Source: Natranaeroarchaeum sp042663585
GTDB taxonomy: Archaea > Halobacteriota > Halobacteria > Halobacteriales > Natronoarchaeaceae
Direction: 5' to 3'
Assembly: GCF_042663585.1 (NCBI RefSeq)
Contig: NZ_JBHTAN010000006.1
Span: forward strand, 62,001-126,000
DNA length: 64,000 nt
Shown here one piece after another: positions 50,970 to 59,660 of this stretch. A program made the position numbers and the translations under genes. The number at the start of each line of letters is the position of its first letter. The first letter of the stretch is position 1. The notes beneath the pieces are model-generated. The model saw only the letters and a list, made by a program, of their open reading frames with translations. It searched no databases and was not told where the DNA came from.

Positions 50970-51955
50970 GTGTCGCGTCCTCGCCGTCGGTCGGGGTCTT
51001 CGGAGTCCCATACGACGCCTTGCTCTGGGTCCTCGAACGCTGGAGCGACCTGCTGTCGGTTCTCGGAGAGCAGTTCGGCATCGAGATGCTCCGGTACGGC
51101 TTCATGCACCGCGCGTTTCTCGTCGGCATCCTCATCGCAGTGATGGCCCCCCTGATCGGGACCTTTCTCGTCCACCGCCAGCTTGCGCTGATCGGCGACG
51201 CGCTTGCCCACACCGCCTTCGCGGGCGTCGCTGTCGGGCTGTTCGTCAACTCAGTCTTCGGGACTGGGATCTCCCCCTATCTCTCGGCGGTCGTCATCGC
51301 GATGCTCGCCGCGCTCGCCATCGAACTGATCTCCGAGGTGACCGACGCATACAACGATGTCTCGATGGCTATCGTCCTCTCGACCGGGTTCGCGCTGGGG
51401 GCGGTGCTGATCAGCCTCAACGCGGGCGGGCTTGCCGTCGGTATCAACCAGTATCTCTTCGGGAACCTCTCGACGGTGACGAACGAGAACGCCGTCCTCC
51501 TGCTGACTTTGTTTGCCGTCATCGCGCTCGTCGTCGGTGTCACCTACAAACAGCTCCTCTACGTCACTTTCGACGAGACGGCCGCCCGCGTCGCGGGCAT
51601 CAACGTTCCCTGGTACAACCGTGTCATGTCGATGCTCACCGCGATGGTCGTCGTCGGCGCGATGCAGATCATGGGCGTCATCCTCGTCGCCGCGATGCTC
51701 GTCGTCCCGGTCGCCGGTGCGGCACAGATCGCCCGCAGCTTCCGCGAGGCGCTGCTCGCGTCGGTCATCCTGGCCGAACTCGCGGTCATCCTCGGAATCA
51801 CGCTCTCGTTCCAGTACGCGACGACTGCCGGCGGGACTATCGTGCTCGTCGCCGTCGCTATCTACATCGCCGCCGTCCTGTTCGGGAAAGTCCAATCCAG
51901 CGAGGATCCCGTCACGGAAACGGGTGCAGTCGTCGACGAGCAGTCCGCAGACTGA
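50966..51955 (+). CDS. Zinc/manganese ABC transporter permease (ZnuB type)
   Basis: A 329-residue membrane protein with about eight helices in the ABC-3 fold: FMHRAFLVGILIAVMAPLIGTFLVHRQLALIGDALAHTAFAG is the conserved start of the fold, FLFGNLSTVT-like and MLTAMVVVGAMQIMGVILVAAMLVVPVA the core. It begins with a GTG inside the ATPase stop. It lacks a long N-terminal extension; the first 30 residues are hydrophilic and probably cytosolic. Together the three genes make a complete importer. Confidence 0.92.
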   Translation: MSVASSPSVGVFGVPYDALLWVLERWSDLLSVLGEQFGIEMLRYGFMHRAFLVGILIAVMAPLIGTFLVHRQLALIGDALAHTAFAGVAVGLFVNSVFGTGISPYLSAVVIAMLAALAIELISEVTDAYNDVSMAIVLSTGFALGAVLISLNAGGLAVGINQYLFGNLSTVTNENAVLLLTLFAVIALVVGVTYKQLLYVTFDETAARVAGINVPWYNRVMSMLTAMVVVGAMQIMGVILVAAMLVVPVAGAAQIARSFREALLASVILAELAVILGITLSFQYATTAGGTIVLVAVAIYIAAVLFGKVQSSEDPVTETGAVVDEQSAD

Positions 51956-52064
51956 GTCTCACGCCGAACCGTGATCGCCCGGAGCGGACACGAACCCGTG
52001 CGGATCCGCCGTTTTGCCGACTTTCAGCAATAGTTATACGTTAGAACTATCAAAATCAGGTAAT

Positions 52065-52328
52065 ATGGCCCCCTCCACCCCGTTCGTCGACCCGCAGACA
52101 AGCGAGCTAGATACGACGCAGATCATCACCGAATCGATACTGCTCGCCAAACTCATCGGGTTCTTCGTCGCGATTGCGCTCGTCCCGTTCCTGGTGGCGA
52201 TACTGCTAGGCGGTCAGGGTGGGATCGGACTGCTGTTCGTTCTGGCGAGTCAGTTCGTTCTCGCAATCGGCTCCGGTATCGTTCTGATGTACGTCATCTC
52301 CCGTGCGATTCGGTTCAGCACGGAGTGA
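52065..52328 (+). CDS. Small two-helix membrane protein
   Basis: An 87-residue product with an acidic N-terminus (PQTSELDTTQIITESILL) and two membrane helices (about 25-50 and 53-77). No family recognised. A TATA-like element (tagttatacg) lies about 30-35 bases before the ATG at 52065, which favours this start over an in-frame codon at 52014. It lies between the ABC importer and an SLC13 transporter but is a separate transcription unit. Confidence 0.7.
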   Translation: MAPSTPFVDPQTSELDTTQIITESILLAKLIGFFVAIALVPFLVAILLGGQGGIGLLFVLASQFVLAIGSGIVLMYVISRAIRFSTE

Positions 52329-52472
52329 CGCCATACGCACAGGTCGCGACCACCAACTCCACGAAACGCTCGATCAGCAAAGGGATCTAGGCCCGAGAGG
52401 CCGGCGTCTGTTCGGCAAACGACGGATCGGCGTCTGGCCGCATGGCGTCTGATGGCCGCGGTGCGGTGACAG

Positions 52473-54383
52473 TCACGCGACGCCCCAGATGGCGTTGATT
52501 CCGAGGACGGTGACGACGGTCAACAGCAACTGGAGCGGGCCGCCCACGCGCATGAAGTCGGTAAAGCGATAGCCGCCGGGGCCGTACACCATCAGGTTCG
52601 TCTGGTAGCCAACCGGCGTCATGAACGCCGTCGATGCGGCGAACGTCACCGCAAGCGCGAACGCGAACGGATTCGCGCCGACTGCGACCGCGATGTCGAC
52701 GGCGACGGGGATCATCAACACGACTGAGGCGTTGTTGCTGACGACGTTCGTGAGCACGGCGGTCAGGAGATACAGGACGCCGAGCAGGAGCAGTAGGTCG
52801 AGGCCGCCAGCGATCCCGACGACGTGGCCTGCGAGGAACGCGGCACCGCCGGTCGCTTCCATCGCGATCCCGAGCGGGATGAGCCCCGCCAGCAGGAAGA
52901 TGACGTTCCAGTCGACGGCGTCGTACATTTCCGACGGGCGCAGACAGCCCGTCGCCACCATCGCTACGACGCCGCCAAGCGCCGAGACGGCGATTGGTGC
53001 CAGTCCCGCACCGGCGAGTCCGACGACGAGCGCGACGATCCCCAGCGCGATCGGTAGCTTCGATCTGCGGTACTCGGGAACGTAGAACTCCCCTGCGACC
53101 ACGAAGTTGCGATCGTTGGCGAACTGCTGGAACGTGTCGGCGCTCGCCTGTACCAGCAGGGTGTCGCCGCCACGGAGGTGCCGCTCGTCCATCCGGGCGT
53201 GGATCATCTGCCCGCCACGTCGGATCGCGAGCACAGTGGCGTTGTACCGCTGTCGGAAGTTCAGCGTCTCGAAGGTTTCGCCGATCAGCGACGAATCGGG
53301 CGTGATCACTACCTCCGCGAGCTGCTGGGACTCGACCTCCTCTCGCTCCTCGCCCTCCACGGCGAGGGTCTCGTCGTCTACCGCGACGTCGGCATCCGGG
53401 GCAAGCCCCAGCCCCTGGGTCTCGATCAATGAGACGAGGCTCTCCCTGTCGGTCCGCAGAACGAGCACGTCGCCACTTCTGATCTCCTTGTGTGCCAGCG
53501 GCTCGGTAAACGCCTGCTTGTTGCGGATGAACTGGACGATATCGGCATCGACGTCGACCGCCCGTAGACACTCGTCGACGGTCTGACCGATAAACTGCGA
53601 GTCCTCCTCGACGACGACTTCGGTCAGGTACTCTGCCATCTCGAAGTCCTCGGTGAGTTCCTCGGAGACCAGCACGCGTTCGGGCGTCAGGCGCACCCCC
53701 ACAGTTAACAGATAGACGCAACCGACGATCAGCACGATCACCCCCAGTGTCGTGAACTCGAACATCGAGAACGCCTCGTACTCCGCGCCCATGCTGTCGT
53801 AGATATCGCTCGCCAGCAAGTTCGTCGACGTTCCCACCAGCGTCAACATCCCACCCATCATCGCGGCAAAGGAGATCGGCATCAGCAGTTTCGAGGGCGA
53901 GACGCCAGTCCGGTCGGACAGTTCGGAGACCATCGGAATCATCACGGCCACGACCGGCGTGTTGTTGATGAACCCGGCCGTCCCGCCCGATAGTCCGAGG
54001 ACTGCAACCAGCTGTTTGAACGAGCTGTTACCGTATCTATCGGCGATCTCTCTGCCGATGACGCTGATCAACCCGGTCCGGCGAATCCCCTCGCTGAGGA
54101 CGAACATCCCGAGAACGGCGATCGTCGCGCTGCTGGAAAAGCCCGACAGCCCCTGCGCGAGGTCGACGCCGGTCCACGGTTCGAGGACGATCAGCGCGAC
54201 CATCACCCCGATCGCCGTGACATCGATCGGAACCGGTTCCCAGACGAAGAGAACGAGCGCGAGTGCGATGATCCCGAAGACGACCAGCATGTCCACCGAC
54301 AGTGGCGGTGGGGCCACCGCAGGGATAGCGACGCCACCGGAAACAGCTAGGACCGAGAGTGCGCTGACGCCCATATCGGGCAT
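52473..54383 (-). CDS. SLC13/ArsB-type permease with two TrkA-C domains
   Basis: Membrane transporter of 636 residues. Eleven or so helices are split by two TrkA-C (RCK_C) domains (about 215-300 and 325-410), the first with VVEEDSQFIGQTVDECL and the second with VVITPDSSLIGETFETLNF. The SLC13 part shows GFSSSATIAVLGMFVLSEGIRRTGL and SNNASVVLMIPVAVDIA. Such proteins are often annotated as sulfate, dicarboxylate or citrate transporters, regulated by ligands at the RCK_C domains. Substrate not determined. The start at 54383 (MPDMGVSA) could also be the ATG three codons later. Confidence 0.87.
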   Translation of the reverse strand: MPDMGVSALSVLAVSGGVAIPAVAPPPLSVDMLVVFGIIALALVLFVWEPVPIDVTAIGVMVALIVLEPWTGVDLAQGLSGFSSSATIAVLGMFVLSEGIRRTGLISVIGREIADRYGNSSFKQLVAVLGLSGGTAGFINNTPVVAVMIPMVSELSDRTGVSPSKLLMPISFAAMMGGMLTLVGTSTNLLASDIYDSMGAEYEAFSMFEFTTLGVIVLIVGCVYLLTVGVRLTPERVLVSEELTEDFEMAEYLTEVVVEEDSQFIGQTVDECLRAVDVDADIVQFIRNKQAFTEPLAHKEIRSGDVLVLRTDRESLVSLIETQGLGLAPDADVAVDDETLAVEGEEREEVESQQLAEVVITPDSSLIGETFETLNFRQRYNATVLAIRRGGQMIHARMDERHLRGGDTLLVQASADTFQQFANDRNFVVAGEFYVPEYRRSKLPIALGIVALVVGLAGAGLAPIAVSALGGVVAMVATGCLRPSEMYDAVDWNVIFLLAGLIPLGIAMEATGGAAFLAGHVVGIAGGLDLLLLLGVLYLLTAVLTNVVSNNASVVLMIPVAVDIAVAVGANPFAFALAVTFAASTAFMTPVGYQTNLMVYGPGGYRFTDFMRVGGPLQLLLTVVTVLGINAIWGVA

Positions 54384-54711
54384 GTAGGTGGCGCACGCAA
54401 AAACATTCCCTCTCCTCTGCGGTTAGTCACCAGTATACTCCGCTAATTATGGGAGCGTATCCTCTCAACCGTTCGTCCCACCTGCTGTTCGTGGCTCCCG
54501 ATACCGCACGCACTCGCGGGTATTGCTTCGAAAGGAGTGCGTCGGCGGGGAGTTCACTGAGCGAAACGATCTGAACGTCGGTCGGCAGTAGCCGACCGGG
54601 ATTTGAACTCGCTTCACTCCTCTCGTCTGCTCAAATCCCCGATTACGCATACACCGATTTTACGAATCGCGGCGCGATGAAACGCACCGCTTGTCAAGTA
54701 AAAATCGGAGA
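54384..54711. other. Gene-free stretch with tRNA-derived repeats and hairpins
   Basis: The region separates the SLC13 gene from tRNA-Gly and codes for nothing I can support. It holds a 16-base copy of the tRNA-Gly 3' end (54536-54551), a perfect eight-base-pair hairpin CGGTCGGC-AGTA-GCCGACCG (54579-54598), and an inverted repeat GGGATTTGA / TCAAATCCC (54598-54606 and 54631-54639) that resembles a tRNA T-arm. The layout recalls an attachment site left by a small integrated element. Confidence 0.6.
54536..54551. repeat. Displaced copy of the tRNA-Gly 3' end (candidate att site)
   Basis: AGTGCGTCGGCGGGGA here is identical to 54712-54727, the last 16 bases of tRNA-Gly and its flank. It corresponds to the 3' half of the T-stem and the acceptor stem, the part most often used and duplicated by archaeal integrases. 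Confidence 0.75.
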
Positions 54712-54713
54712 AG

Positions 54714-54784
54714 TGCGTCGGCGGGGATTTGAACCCCGGTTGTGACCATGGCAAGGTCACGTGATACCACTACACTACCGACGC
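54714..54784 (-). tRNA. tRNA-Gly (GCC)
   Basis: The reverse strand folds as a complete cloverleaf of 71 bases. The acceptor stem is GCGTCGG with CCGACGC and a discriminator A; the anticodon stem is TGACC / GGTCA around the loop TTGCCAT, giving anticodon GCC for glycine; the T-stem is CGGGG with CCCCG around the TTCAAAT loop. No intron is present and CCA is not encoded. It is single, not part of a cluster. Part of its 3' end is copied nearby at 54536-54551. Confidence 0.93.
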
Positions 54785-54924
54785 GCCCTGTCTGCATTCA
54801 CAGATAACGAGAGACTGTTGTATAAGAGTTGCGAAAGCGAGCGGCTTCGGGAACCAGAACCACGGTACGGAACCACGACCGACGCCGCATCCGGGCCCGA
54901 AACAAAAGAAACCGCGTTATTACC

Positions 54925-55335
54925 TCAGTACCGATACAGCGAGACGACGAAGGGCAGTTTGTTGTACATGATCACCGCGATAGGGATGCCGACTATCGTC
55001 AGCGTCAGCAGGTAGGCGATCCCGGTCCAGAGGGCGCTGGCCCACCAGCCGACGAAGACGAACCAGACGCCACGGACGAGCAGGTTGTACTGCTCTCTGT
55101 CCGATTCGACCAGGTTCCCCTCGGGATCGGTCACGAGATCTCGCTGGGGTGATTTCAGCGAGAGCACCTTCGGGACGACGTTGATCATCTTGATCCCCAG
55201 CGGGATTCCGATGATGGTGAGGTTCAGTAGCCAGGCGATAGAGAGCCAGAGGCCAGTGAGCCACCAGCCGACGAACACGAACCAGAGGGCACGGATCACG
55301 AGTGAGGGCTCGGACCCCGAAGTATTGGACGACAT
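54925..55335 (-). CDS. Double YccF-domain (DUF307) membrane protein
   Basis: A 136-residue membrane protein built from two copies of the YccF domain: RALWFVFVGWWLTGLWLSIAWLLNLTIIGIPLGIKMIN and RGVWFVFVGWWASALWTGIAYLLTLTIVGIPIAVIMYN (broken by a linker of about 30 residues). Each copy has a pair of helices with a glycine-rich turn and an Asn. YccF proteins have no known function. The gene is single and lies between the tRNA-Gly and the ribosomal operon. The start is the ATG at 55335. Confidence 0.88.
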   Translation of the reverse strand: MSSNTSGSEPSLVIRALWFVFVGWWLTGLWLSIAWLLNLTIIGIPLGIKMINVVPKVLSLKSPQRDLVTDPEGNLVESDREQYNLLVRGVWFVFVGWWASALWTGIAYLLTLTIVGIPIAVIMYNKLPFVVSLYRY

Positions 55336-55508
55336 CGTGTAGATGGAAAGCAGGTGCCATCAAATAACTCTTTCAGGTGTGCGTATGCGAAGAGTCGTCG
55401 ACGTGTCACCGACCCGTGACACTCATAGGCAAGGATTCCGCACTCAAAACCACGGTAACCCCTCACAATACGGATGTGAACGGCTCTCACTGCCGAATCC
55501 GATCCGGC

Positions 55509-55521
55509 ACCCTTTTAGGGT
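55509..55521 (+). promoter_or_regulatory. TATA region of the ribosomal operon with a small palindrome
   Basis: ACCCT-TTT-AGGGT is a perfect dyad containing a TATA-like ctttta. It lies about 55-65 bases before the ATG at 55575, leaving a leader of about 35 bases. The dyad may be the promoter core of the whole operon or a regulator site. No other strong promoter is visible upstream. Confidence 0.4.
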
Positions 55522-55574
55522 CGGACAGGAAAACATCGGCACAGTCTAGTGGCGAGGCGTCGAAGCGTCACGGC

Positions 55575-56471
55575 ATGACAGTCAGTATACTCGTGCCGTC
55601 GTCCCTCGTCCGGGAAGCCGAAGACAAACGCGAGGCAACGCGTAAGATCGGTTACGTTGCTCGCGCGGCAACGGTATTCCGGGCGGATCGCCTGGTCGTC
55701 TTCCCCGATGGGGAGGGCGAACGCAGGTGGGGCGGCGGGTTCGTCGAAACCGTGCTGCGGTACGCCGCGACACCGCCATACCTCCGAAAGGAGGCGTGGG
55801 GGACGCGGAGCGAACTAGAGTACGCGGGCGTCCTGCCGCCGCTCCGCGCACCGTCGCAGACCGGCTCCGAATCTGACGATTCGGGGTCGACAAGACAGGG
55901 AATCGTGACCGAGGTCGGACCTGACGGGCGCGTACGGGTCAATTGCGGCTTGCAACACCCGATCTCGCTTGTCGTCCCTCCGAAAATGGAGGTCGACGAG
56001 GGAGAGCGCGTAACAGTCAGGATCTCTTCGCGAGAGCCGGTCCGTGCGAAACTGGTCGACGAGCCCATTTCGGTGCTCTCGATCCATCGCATGGACCTTT
56101 CGGAAGCGCTCGGCCGTGAGGATGCCGGTGTCCGGGTTGCGACGTCGAGGTTCGGCGAGAACCTGACGACGTCTCGACTCGGCTCACTGGCCGGACGCAT
56201 CGAACGGGACGGGATGACCGTCGCGTTCGGTGCGCCCGAGAGAGGGCTTCCGGCGATGCTCGACGGGGTCACCGTCGAGCGCGTTGCCCCAGCGGGGCAA
56301 CGAGAGGACGGAGAAAGCGACGAGGGCGACTCGTCGCACATCAACGTCGAACCGGGCGCACCCAGCCGGTTCGACCTCTGGCTAAATACGGTTCCGAACC
56401 AGGGCAGCAAGGTGGTGCGAACTGAAGAAGCAATCGTCGCATCGCTTGCCTGCCTAACACTCCCAGAGTGA
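55575..56471 (+). CDS. SPOUT-family RNA methyltransferase (archaeal ribosomal-operon type)
   Basis: The 298-residue protein has a knotted SPOUT fold split by an inserted OB-like domain (about 110-170, the QGIVTEVGPDGRVRVNCGLQHPISLVVPPKM segment). The ends TVSILVPSSL and the C-terminal LNTVPNQGSKVVRTEEAIVASLACL match archaeal homologues of the C9orf114/YLR104-like rRNA methyltransferases (DUF171). The gene opens the S10 operon in haloarchaea, six bases before rpl3, so it probably acts on 23S rRNA. The ATG at 55575 is chosen because the conserved TVSILVP begins there. Confidence 0.9.
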   Translation: MTVSILVPSSLVREAEDKREATRKIGYVARAATVFRADRLVVFPDGEGERRWGGGFVETVLRYAATPPYLRKEAWGTRSELEYAGVLPPLRAPSQTGSESDDSGSTRQGIVTEVGPDGRVRVNCGLQHPISLVVPPKMEVDEGERVTVRISSREPVRAKLVDEPISVLSIHRMDLSEALGREDAGVRVATSRFGENLTTSRLGSLAGRIERDGMTVAFGAPERGLPAMLDGVTVERVAPAGQREDGESDEGDSSHINVEPGAPSRFDLWLNTVPNQGSKVVRTEEAIVASLACLTLPE

Positions 56472-56477
56472 AACACA

Positions 56478-57491
56478 ATGCCACAACCAAGCAGACCACG
56501 CAAAGGCTCGTTGGGATTCGGCCCACGGAAGCGTGCGACCAGCGAGGTCCCACGTTTCAACTCGTGGCCGAGTGACGACGGACAGCCGACGCTTCAGGGT
56601 TTTGCCGGCTACAAGGCTGGCATGACCCACGTGGTGATGATCAACGACGAAGCCGACTCGCCCACCGAGGGAATGGAGGAGACGGTTCCGGTCACCATCG
56701 TGGAGACGCCGCCCATGCGGGCGGTTGCCCTGCGAGCGTACGAGGACACGCCCTACGGTCAGAAACCGCTGACCGAAGTTTGGGCCACCGAGTTCCATGA
56801 GGAACTCGATCGCACACTTGACATCCCCCAGGACCACGACCCCGAAGGCGCAGAGGGTCAGATCCGTGATGCCGTTGCCGACGGTCGAATCGCCGACCTG
56901 CGGATGATCACGCACACGGTCCCGAGCGACGTCAAGAGCGTTCCGAAGAAGAAACCGGACGTCATGGAGACACGAATCGGCGGCGGTTCCGTCGAAGACC
57001 GTCTCGCATACGGACTGGATATTCTGGAAAACGGTGGCGAACACACCGCAGACCAGATCTTCCGACCCGGCGAGTACATGGACGTCGCCGGTGTGACGAA
57101 AGGGAAAGGAACGCAGGGCCCCGTCAAGCGATGGGGCGTTCAGAAACGAAAAGGAAAGCACGCACGCCAGGGCTGGCGGCGCCGGATCGGTAATCTCGGC
57201 CCGTGGAACCCGTCCCGAGTTCGCTCGACGGTTCCACAGCAGGGTCAGACCGGCTACCACCAGCGGACGGAGCTGAACAAGCGCCTCCTCGATCTCGGCG
57301 ACGACGACGTCACCCCCGCGGGTGGCTTCGTCAACTACGGCGAGATCGACGGCTCGTACGCGCTCGTCAAAGGGTCCCTTCCGGGTCCTCAGCAGCGCGT
57401 CCTTCGGTTCCGCCCGGCAGTGCGACCGAACGACCAACCGCGCCTCGATCCCGAGGTGCGCTACGTATCAACGGAATCGAATCAAGGATAA
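56478..57491 (+). CDS. rpl3: Large ribosomal subunit protein L3 (uL3)
   Basis: Structural protein of the 50S core whose arm reaches the peptidyl transferase centre. The 337 residues start MPQPSRPRKGSLGFGPRKRA and carry the TKGKGTQGPVKRWGVQKRKGKHARQGWRR segment (broken here) typical of L3. Its arm is flanked by acidic insertions of the haloarchaeal type. It begins six bases after the SPOUT gene and three before rpl4. Confidence 0.97.
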   Translation: MPQPSRPRKGSLGFGPRKRATSEVPRFNSWPSDDGQPTLQGFAGYKAGMTHVVMINDEADSPTEGMEETVPVTIVETPPMRAVALRAYEDTPYGQKPLTEVWATEFHEELDRTLDIPQDHDPEGAEGQIRDAVADGRIADLRMITHTVPSDVKSVPKKKPDVMETRIGGGSVEDRLAYGLDILENGGEHTADQIFRPGEYMDVAGVTKGKGTQGPVKRWGVQKRKGKHARQGWRRRIGNLGPWNPSRVRSTVPQQGQTGYHQRTELNKRLLDLGDDDVTPAGGFVNYGEIDGSYALVKGSLPGPQQRVLRFRPAVRPNDQPRLDPEVRYVSTESNQG

Positions 57492-57494
57492 TCT

Positions 57495-58247
57495 ATGCAG
57501 GCTACAGTACGTGACCTCGACGGTGAGGACGCGGGCACGATCGACCTTCCGGACGTCTTCGAGACGCCGATCCGGACGGATCTGATCGAGCGCGCAGTGC
57601 TCGCCGCTCAGGCAAACCGGAAACAGGACTACGGCGCGGACGAGTTCGCCGGTCTCCGCACACCTGCGGAGTCCCAGGGTAGCGGTCGCGGTATGGCACA
57701 CGTGCCACGCGAGAACGGTACTGCCCGACGCGTCCCCCAGGCCGTCAGCGGCCGCCGTGCACACCCCCCGAAGGCCGAGAAGGAGCAGGGCCTCGACATC
57801 AACGACAAGGAGCGAAAGCTCGCGACCCGCGCCGCGATCGCCGCAACGGCGGACGTGGACGCAGTCGCCGAGCGCGGTCACGAGTTCGACGAGGATCTCG
57901 AACTCCCGCTCGTCGTCGACGACGAGTTCGAGGACCTGGAGAAGACCCAGGAGGTCGTTGCCCTTCTCGAAGCCCTTGACGTGCACGAGGACGTCGAACG
58001 CGCCGACGAGAACCGATCGGTCCGCGCTGGTCGAGGAACGACCCGCGGACGGAAATACACGACACCGCGATCACTCCTCTTCGTCACGTCGAGCGAGGCT
58101 GGCCCGTCCCGAGCGGCCCGCAACATCGCCGGCGCGGACGTCGCAACGGCGACCGAGGTCAATACGGAAGACCTCGCGCCGGGCGCGAACGGAGGACGAC
58201 TGACGGTGTTTACCGAGAGCGCCATCGAAGAGGTGGCTGACCGATGA
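57495..58247 (+). CDS. rpl4: Large ribosomal subunit protein L4 (uL4)
   Basis: A 250-residue 50S protein that lines the exit tunnel. Its RTPAESQGSGRGMAHVPRENGTARRVPQAVSGRRAHPPKAEK loop (broken here) is the long basic extension into rRNA. The C-terminal part holds ARTSEAGPSRAARNIAGADVAT. It overlaps the rpl23 start by four bases (ATGA). In some organisms L4 represses its own operon, but nothing here shows that. Confidence 0.96.
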   Translation: MQATVRDLDGEDAGTIDLPDVFETPIRTDLIERAVLAAQANRKQDYGADEFAGLRTPAESQGSGRGMAHVPRENGTARRVPQAVSGRRAHPPKAEKEQGLDINDKERKLATRAAIAATADVDAVAERGHEFDEDLELPLVVDDEFEDLEKTQEVVALLEALDVHEDVERADENRSVRAGRGTTRGRKYTTPRSLLFVTSSEAGPSRAARNIAGADVATATEVNTEDLAPGANGGRLTVFTESAIEEVADR

Positions 58248-58507
58248 GCCAGGACCGAGACGTCATCGTTCATCCCCTCGTTACCGAGAAGGCGATGAAC
58301 GACATGGACTTCGAGAACAAGCTCCAGTTCATCGTCGACATCGATTCGGCGAAGCCGGATATCGCAGACGCGGTCTCCGAGCGCTTCGATGTCGAAGTCG
58401 TCAATGTGAACACACAGATCACCATGGACGGAACCAAGAAAGCGACCGTCGAGCTGGGTCCCGACGACGCAGCCGATGAAGTCGCATCGAGAATCGGGGT
58501 GTTCTGA
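58244..58507 (+). CDS. rpl23: Large ribosomal subunit protein L23 (uL23)
   Basis: An 87-residue protein at the tunnel exit that docks SRP. The family start VIVHPLVTEKAMNDMDFENKLQFIVDI (broken here) and VNTQITMDGTKKATVEL are clear. It overlaps rpl4 by four bases and leads rpl2 by two. The acidic surface fits a haloarchaeal r-protein. Confidence 0.96.
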   Translation: MSQDRDVIVHPLVTEKAMNDMDFENKLQFIVDIDSAKPDIADAVSERFDVEVVNVNTQITMDGTKKATVELGPDDAADEVASRIGVF

Positions 58508-58509
58508 AC

Positions 58510-59232
58510 ATGGGACGACGAATTCAGGGACAACGACGCGGTCGCGGTGGCTCCACGTTCCGAGCCCCATCGCACCGGTACAAGTCCGACAAACAGCACA
58601 AGACGCCGGAAGAGACCGATCTCGTCTCCGGCTCCGTCGTCGATATCGAACACGACCCGGCCCGCAGCGCGCCGGTCGCGGTCGTCGAGTTCGAGGACGG
58701 CGATCAGCGGATGATCCTCACCCCGGAGGGCGTCACAGTCGGTGACCGAATCCAGGTAGGTATCACCGCGGAGATCCAGCCGGGTAACACCCTTCCGCTC
58801 GCCGAGATTCCGGAGGGTGTCCCCGTCTGTAACGTCGAGTCCAGCCCCGGCGACGGTGGCAAGTTCGCCCGATCCTCGGGCGTCAGCGCCGACCTCATCA
58901 CGCACGACCGCGATGCGGCTGTCGTGCAGCTGCCGAGCGGCGAGGTCAAGCGACTCGATCCCGAATGCCGCGCGACCATCGGGGTCGTCGCCGGTGGCGG
59001 ACGAACGGAGAAGCCGTTCGTCAAGGCCGGCAACAAGTATCACAAGATGAAAGCCCGGGGCACGAAGTACCCCCGCGTCCGTGGCGTCGCCATGAACGCG
59101 GTCGACCACCCCTTCGGTGGCGGTGGCCGCCAGCACCCCGGCAAACCGAAGTCCGTCTCGCGGGACACCCCGCCGGGACGGAAGGTCGGTGACATCGCGT
59201 CCAGCCGAACCGGACGAGGTGGAAAAGAATAA
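58510..59232 (+). CDS. rpl2: Large ribosomal subunit protein L2 (uL2)
   Basis: A 240-residue core protein needed for peptidyl transfer and subunit joining. It begins GRRIQGQRRGRGGSTFRAPSH and ends GGGGRQHPGKPKSVSRDTPPGRKVGDIASSRTGRG (broken here) with the conserved histidine-containing GGGRQHPG loop near the peptidyl transferase centre. The TAA overlaps the ATG of rps19 by one base. Confidence 0.97.
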   Translation: MGRRIQGQRRGRGGSTFRAPSHRYKSDKQHKTPEETDLVSGSVVDIEHDPARSAPVAVVEFEDGDQRMILTPEGVTVGDRIQVGITAEIQPGNTLPLAEIPEGVPVCNVESSPGDGGKFARSSGVSADLITHDRDAAVVQLPSGEVKRLDPECRATIGVVAGGGRTEKPFVKAGNKYHKMKARGTKYPRVRGVAMNAVDHPFGGGGRQHPGKPKSVSRDTPPGRKVGDIASSRTGRGGKE

Positions 59233-59657
59233 TGAGTGGATCAGAATACAGAACCGGCCGCGAAGGCGAGTTCACCTACCGTGGCCACACGCTCGACGAG
59301 TTGCAGGAGATGGACATGGACGAGGTCGCGGAACTGCTCCCCGCACGACAGCGGCGAACTATCACACGCGGTCTCGGCGTCCAGCACGAGAAACTGCTCG
59401 AACGAGCCCGCGAGACGAGCGAAGAGGAGTCCACGAACGATCCGATCCGGACGCACCTGCGCGACATGCCAGTGCTGCCCGAGTTCGTCGGTCTGACCTT
59501 CGCTGTCCACAACGGTCAGGGCTTCGAGCGCGTCGAGGTCGAACCCGAGATGATCGGGCACTACCTCGGCGAGTTCCAGTTGACCCGAACGTCGGTCGAA
59601 CACGGACAGGCCGGGATCGGAGCAACCCGCTCGTCGAAGTTCGTACCGCTCAAATAA
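59232..59657 (+). CDS. rps19: Small ribosomal subunit protein S19 (uS19)
   Basis: A 141-residue head protein of the 30S subunit. The family core is PIRTHLRDMPVLPEFVGLTFAVHNGQGFERVEVEPEMIGHYLGEFQLTR (broken here) and ends KFVPLK. An archaeal N-terminal extension of about 45 residues (SGSEYRTGREGEFTYRGHTLDELQEM) precedes it. Start overlaps rpl2's stop by one base; three bases separate it from rpl22. Confidence 0.95.
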   Translation: MSGSEYRTGREGEFTYRGHTLDELQEMDMDEVAELLPARQRRTITRGLGVQHEKLLERARETSEEESTNDPIRTHLRDMPVLPEFVGLTFAVHNGQGFERVEVEPEMIGHYLGEFQLTRTSVEHGQAGIGATRSSKFVPLK

Positions 59658-59660
59658 CCC

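Noticed and set aside
52387..53721. Second long minus-strand frame inside the SLC13 transporter
   Set aside because: It overlaps the transporter in another frame, is very Arg-rich and has no membrane segments or motifs.
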